A stretch of 64,000 bases of DNA from Litoreibacter albidus (GTDB lineage Bacteria > Pseudomonadota > Alphaproteobacteria > Rhodobacterales > Rhodobacteraceae): positions 333,211 through 397,210 of the forward strand of contig NZ_FNOI01000003.1 in assembly GCF_900107015.1 (NCBI RefSeq), given 5' to 3'. Made by a program: the position numbers and the translations under genes. The notes under the pieces were generated by a model, which saw nothing but the letters and a program-made list of their open reading frames with translations, was not told the origin of the DNA and searched no databases. Position 1 is the first letter of the stretch. Each line of letters begins with the position of its first letter. Shown here one piece after another: positions 60,608-64,000 of the stretch.

Positions 60608-61972
60608 ATGCGTCGCTTTGTTTTTCCGATTCTGTGCCTCATGGCTGCCTGTGTCCCCTCGACTGAAAATGAGGTGCCTGGCCGCAATGCACCCACAGCG
60701 ATGGCCTTGCCGCCGATGAAAACATTCACCACCCAGCGTGGCGGGGGCGTAAATCGACCGAACTCCCAAATCGCGCAGGACTTTCTGGATCTGACCTTCC
60801 AGATGGAAAGTGGCCGCCAACTGCCGTGGCTCACCCGATTTGAAGGCCCGATCAAAGTGGCCGTCACAGGTCAGGCCCCCGCCTCTTTGGAAGGCGATTT
60901 GGCCCGCCTGCTCGCCAGATTGCGCAGCGAAGCCGGCATCGACATATCCCGCGCCAGATCCGGCGAAACCGCGCAGATCATCGTCGAAGCGATCCCGCGC
61001 AAGACCCTGCAAAAAGCCGTGCCACAAGCCGCGTGCTTTGTGGTGCCCAACGTCTCCGGCTGGTCCGAGTTCAAGCGCAACCGTGGCAACGGCAAAACCG
61101 ACTGGACGCGCCTGTCCAACCGTACCAAAGCCACTGTCATCATCCCGAACGATGTGTCCCCGCAAGAGGTCCGTGATTGCCTGCACGAGGAAATTTCCCA
61201 AGCGCTCGGCCCACTTAACGACCTTTACCGCCTGCCGGACAGCATCTTCAACGATGATAACTTCCACACAATTCTGACCGGCTTCGACATGCTGATCCTG
61301 CGTGCCTACTATTCGCCGCAGCTCAAGAATGGCATGACCCGCGGGCAAGCCGCCCGCGCCCTGCCCGGCCTGCTCAGCCGTCTGAATCCACGCGGCAACC
61401 GCACCACCAACGTCGGCGCAAACCGTACGCCAAAGCAGTGGAACGACGCGATCACCTCAGCCCTTGCGATCCGCACCTCGCAGTCGCAACGCGCATCGCA
61501 AGCTGCCAAAGCGGTACAAATCGCCCAGTCGCAAGGCTGGAAGGACAACCGCCTCGCGTTCTCCCTGTTCGTGCAAGGCCGCGTGTCGCTTGCCAGCAAG
61601 CCCGAAACCGCTATTTCCGCCTTCGTGCAATCCGGCAATATCTACCGCCAACTCTACGGCGCATCCGTGCATTCGGCCCATGTGAACACCCAAATGGCCG
61701 CCTTCGCGCTGTCATCGGGCAAGCTCGACGTGGCGATCCGCCTGACCGACGAAAGCATCCCCGCCGCGCGCAACTCGTCTAACGCCGCCCTCCTCGCCAC
61801 CTTGATGATGATCAAGGCCGAGGCGCTGCAAGCCGCAGGGCGCGGCGAAGAAGCGCGGCGCGTTCGCCTCGACAGTCTGGGTTGGGGCCGTTATGGCTTC
61901 GGCTCGGAACGCAATGTGCGGGCGCGGCTGAATGAGATCAAAGCATTGGCCCCCCGCCGGGTACGGAGCTAG
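60608..61972 (+). CDS. DUF2927 lipoprotein
   Basis: 454 residues. MRRFVFPILCLMAACVPS is a lipoprotein signal. The middle holds the DUF2927 pattern: IAQDFLDLTFQMESGRQLPW, GKTDWTRLSNRTKATVIIPN, VRDCLHEEISQALGPLNDLY. The C-terminal third is made of helical repeats (KAVQIAQSQGWKDNRLAFSL, GKLDVAIRLTDESIPAARNS). It should sit in the envelope. It lies between the MoxR and VWA genes and likely belongs to the same cluster. Confidence 0.82.
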   Translation: MRRFVFPILCLMAACVPSTENEVPGRNAPTAMALPPMKTFTTQRGGGVNRPNSQIAQDFLDLTFQMESGRQLPWLTRFEGPIKVAVTGQAPASLEGDLARLLARLRSEAGIDISRARSGETAQIIVEAIPRKTLQKAVPQAACFVVPNVSGWSEFKRNRGNGKTDWTRLSNRTKATVIIPNDVSPQEVRDCLHEEISQALGPLNDLYRLPDSIFNDDNFHTILTGFDMLILRAYYSPQLKNGMTRGQAARALPGLLSRLNPRGNRTTNVGANRTPKQWNDAITSALAIRTSQSQRASQAAKAVQIAQSQGWKDNRLAFSLFVQGRVSLASKPETAISAFVQSGNIYRQLYGASVHSAHVNTQMAAFALSSGKLDVAIRLTDESIPAARNSSNAALLATLMMIKAEALQAAGRGEEARRVRLDSLGWGRYGFGSERNVRARLNEIKALAPRRVRS

Positions 61973-61979
61973 GCATCAA

Positions 61980-62153
61980 ATGGCCCCTCTTATTGGTATG
62001 GTCTTCGGCGCGCTCTTGGGCGCGATCGTGGCAAAACGCAAAGGCGGCAACCGCCTTGATATGGCGCAATATGGCGGCGGCTTCGCCATCATCTTCGGTC
62101 TGATCGGGCTGTTCATCGCCATATATCTGGCCCGCGCTGCCGTCGCGGCCTAA
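61980..62153 (+). CDS. Small two-helix membrane protein in the MoxR-VWA cluster
   Basis: 57 residues. MAPLIGMVFGALLGAIVAKR is the first helix and GGFAIIFGLIGLFIAIYLAR the second, joined by a charged loop KGGNRLDMAQY. The ATG is seven bases after the DUF2927 stop and its own stop overlaps the VWA start by one base. A frame opens earlier but overlaps the previous gene. Confidence 0.7.
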   Translation: MAPLIGMVFGALLGAIVAKRKGGNRLDMAQYGGGFAIIFGLIGLFIAIYLARAAVAA

Positions 62154-63343
62154 TGTTTCTTCCCTTCTTCGACAATCTGCGGGCGGCCAAAATCCCTGTC
62201 AGCTTGCGCGAATATCTGGCCTTCCTTGAGGGGATGCAGGCCGGCCTTGTCACCTATGACATCGACGGGTTTTACTACCTCGCCCGCACCGTCATGGTGA
62301 AAGACGAACGCCACCTCGACCGCTTTGATCGCGCATTTGCACATACATTCCAAGGCCTTGACCAGATCACTGCGGACGACGTGGTGGCCGCAATGGACCT
62401 GCCCGAAGACTGGCTGCGCAAAATGGCGGAAAAACATCTGAGCGAGGAAGAACGCGCCGAGATCGACGCGCTCGGTGGATTCGACAAGCTGATGGAGACC
62501 CTCAAAAAGCGCCTTGAGGAGCAAAAAGGCCGCCACCAAGGCGGCAACAAATGGATCGGCACCGCTGGCACCTCCCCATTCGGCGCCTACGGCTACAACC
62601 CCGAAGGCATCCGCATCGGCCAAGACGGCTCCCGCCACCAGCGCGCGGTCAAAGTCTGGGACAAGCGCGAGTTTCGCAACCTCGACGACAGCATCGAGCT
62701 TGGCACCCGCAACATCAAAGTCGCCCTGAAACGCCTGCGCAAATGGGCCCGCGACGGTGCCGCGGAGGAGTTGGACCTGAACGGCACCATCCAAGCCACG
62801 GCGGAGCACGGCTACCTCGACGTGAAAACCCGCCCCGAGCGGCGCAACGCCGTCAAAGTCCTGTTGTTTTTGGATATCGGCGGTTCCATGGACCCGCACA
62901 TCAAGGTCGTGGAGGAGCTGTTCAGTGCCGCACGGACCGAGTTCAAGCACATGGAGCATTTCTACTTCCACAACTGCCTCTACGAGGGCGTTTGGAAGGA
63001 CAATTCCCGCCGATGGAACGAACAAATTCCGACCCAAGAAATCCTGCGTACCTATGGCTCCGACTATAAATGCATCTTCGTCGGGGATGCCTCCATGTCG
63101 CCCTATGAAATCGCCTATCCGGGCGGCGCAAATGAGCACATGAACGCGGAAGCCGGACAAGTCTGGCTGGAACGCGCCCGCAACCAATGGCCAAGCCACC
63201 TATGGATCAACCCGCTAGAGCAACGCTTCTGGCGCTACACCCAGTCGATCACCATGATTCAGCAAATCTTTGGCGCGGACCGCATGGTGCCGATGACCCT
63301 GCAAGGTATTGAGGCTGGCATGAAAGCCCTTACCCGCGGCTAG
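62153..63343 (+). CDS. VWA-domain CoxE-like protein
   Basis: 396 residues. The C-terminal half is a von Willebrand A-type domain. Its metal motif reads DIGGSMDPHIKVVEELFSAA, where the canonical DxSxS has Gly at the first Ser position, and a later CIFVGDASMSPYEIAYPGG carries the last acid. The N-terminal half is helical with HxxEEERAEIDAL and a Gly/Lys-rich stretch. Such proteins are targets of MoxR ATPases in metal-cofactor insertion or envelope assembly. It is the last gene of the cluster that starts at 59470. Confidence 0.85.
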   Translation: MFLPFFDNLRAAKIPVSLREYLAFLEGMQAGLVTYDIDGFYYLARTVMVKDERHLDRFDRAFAHTFQGLDQITADDVVAAMDLPEDWLRKMAEKHLSEEERAEIDALGGFDKLMETLKKRLEEQKGRHQGGNKWIGTAGTSPFGAYGYNPEGIRIGQDGSRHQRAVKVWDKREFRNLDDSIELGTRNIKVALKRLRKWARDGAAEELDLNGTIQATAEHGYLDVKTRPERRNAVKVLLFLDIGGSMDPHIKVVEELFSAARTEFKHMEHFYFHNCLYEGVWKDNSRRWNEQIPTQEILRTYGSDYKCIFVGDASMSPYEIAYPGGANEHMNAEAGQVWLERARNQWPSHLWINPLEQRFWRYTQSITMIQQIFGADRMVPMTLQGIEAGMKALTRG

Positions 63344-63404
63344 CCGACGTTCAAACGTGGTGCGGCATCGGTGCGTTTGCCCCCAAAACTGCCCTCCCAC
63401 CGCA

Positions 63405-63442
63405 TAAAAAAAGCCCCCCGCATCACATGCGAGGGGCCTTTT
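63405..63442. terminator. Bidirectional terminator
   Basis: Stem AGCCCCCCGCAT (63412-63423) with ATGCGAGGGGCCT (63427-63439), with a small bulge. On the minus strand a run of seven Ts follows, serving the SAAER-repeat gene. On the plus strand TTTT follows, serving the VWA gene. Confidence 0.85.
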
Positions 63443-63468
63443 CGGGTCAGGAGACGACCTAGGAGAAC

Positions 63469-63768
63469 TTAGTAGTTAACGCGCTCGGCTGCGGACTCGT
63501 TACCCAGTGCGAAGAACGACAGCAGGTCGGTGTTTGCGCGGGTTGCTTGGCCTGCGGTCACGGACACGTTGCGCTCTGCGGCGGCTTCGTTGGCTTGTGC
63601 GCCGGCCAATTGTGCGGCGTAAACGTCACCGGTGGAGGTGTTCGGGATCACGCGCTCAGCGGCGGAGTTGTTGTCTGCTGCGAAGAATGCGGCGGCGTCT
63701 GTCACCTGTGCTGCGAAAGCAGGAGCAGTTGCGGACAGGGCGATAATTGTTGCGATTACAGTTTTCAT
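63469..63768 (-). CDS. Secreted small protein with two SAAER repeats
   Basis: 99 residues. The Sec signal MKTVIATIIALSATAPAFAA ends in an AxA cleavage site. The mature chain carries FFAADNNSAAERVIPNT near residue 27 and again FFALGNESAAERVNY at the C-terminus, joined by an Ala/Glu/Asn-rich linker (ANEAAAERNVSV). AAGAGAGTACTGAAA precedes the ATG at 63768. No domain is recognised; it is perhaps a Roseobacter-specific periplasmic protein. Confidence 0.72.
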   Translation of the reverse strand: MKTVIATIIALSATAPAFAAQVTDAAAFFAADNNSAAERVIPNTSTGDVYAAQLAGAQANEAAAERNVSVTAGQATRANTDLLSFFALGNESAAERVNY

Positions 63769-64000
63769 TTTCAGTACTCTCTTTTGTTTGTTTTCAGGCT
63801 GTTGCCTAATGTGTGTGTCGGCGTGTTGCCGTTTGATGAGACTAATATGGGGCATGGAACCCCGCGCCTCAACGCCCAGACATCGCAAAAACGCCCCACT
63901 TCTGCGCATTGATGCACAGCAAAACATCCCCTCTCGCGCACGCGATCACGCCGCCGTGAGAACCGGATCACGGACCGTGAGACCGGTGAAATACGCCCCC

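Noticed and set aside
63930..64000. Coding start at the right edge
   Set aside because: The last 70 bases show no start codon with a ribosome site or recognisable protein sequence; only the end of an intergenic stretch is visible.

Overview
The window reads as chromosome from a marine-type alphaproteobacterium, most likely Rhodobacterales (Roseobacter group). This is inferred from gene content: a GapR (DUF2312) protein, DUF1223, DUF2927, DUF3768, an ornithine-lipid acyltransferase, a DksA that has lost its zinc cysteines, a long tandem-domain dCTP deaminase, the yceD-rpmF-plsX-fabH-ihfA-merR block, and high-GC coding with many ATGA and TAATG overlaps. No database search was possible, so the taxonomic call rests on recognition.

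Positions 1-6550 are an accessory region of lower GC content. It holds a cut-off reading frame at the window edge, a decayed IS5-family transposase, two overlapping micro-genes for Gly/Lys/Asn-rich peptides, an unrecognised 441-residue protein, a small replicon-like module (HUH Rep-like protein, AlpA/excisionase-type HTH protein, unknown 211-residue protein, and a perfect palindrome in a divergent intergenic region) and two tandem DUF3768 proteins. It ends near the 3' end of a tRNA-Thr(TGT) gene, a common insertion point for islands. This is the most novel part of the window.

From 6550 to the right end the DNA looks like core chromosome. 6774-13567 carries gapR and an acyl-CoA catabolic cluster (SDR, bifunctional enoyl-CoA hydratase/3-hydroxyacyl-CoA dehydrogenase, APH-type kinase, divergent acyl-CoA dehydrogenase). 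13628-17094 is a tight operon: a DUF442/TIGR01244-type protein, a three-gene cobalt-type nitrile hydratase or thiocyanate hydrolase with its beta chain split into two polypeptides, a DMT-family exporter and an LpxL-like acyltransferase. 17971-23186 holds acnA and the divergent ccmABCD haem-export genes. 23193-25745 holds MarR, SdhE, XRE and aspartate aminotransferase.

26064-37903 mixes a TPR sulfotransferase, a DedA protein, unknown Roseobacter-type proteins, a MATE exporter, a lone Flp-like pilin, parE, an inserted HEPN/AbiU2-like gene, a lipoprotein cytochrome c, a metallopeptidase-like lipoprotein and an SDR. 37953-45932 holds an ABC-F ATPase, olsB, bamE and the lipid/ribosome block yceD-rpmF-plsX-fabH-ihfA-merR, with a hexanucleotide repeat in the last gene. 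46029-55387 holds tRNA-Pro(GGG), dcd, a VOC protein with an AraC regulator, and a minus-strand run scpB, scpA, nagZ, SPOR protein, argS and dgt-like. 55537-63768 holds a SpoIIAA-like protein, an IscA/ErpA-type protein, small secreted proteins, xthA, a LysE exporter, dksA, a MoxR-DUF2927-small membrane protein-VWA cluster and a secreted SAAER-repeat protein.

No CRISPR array, intact prophage, integrase or rRNA operon was seen.
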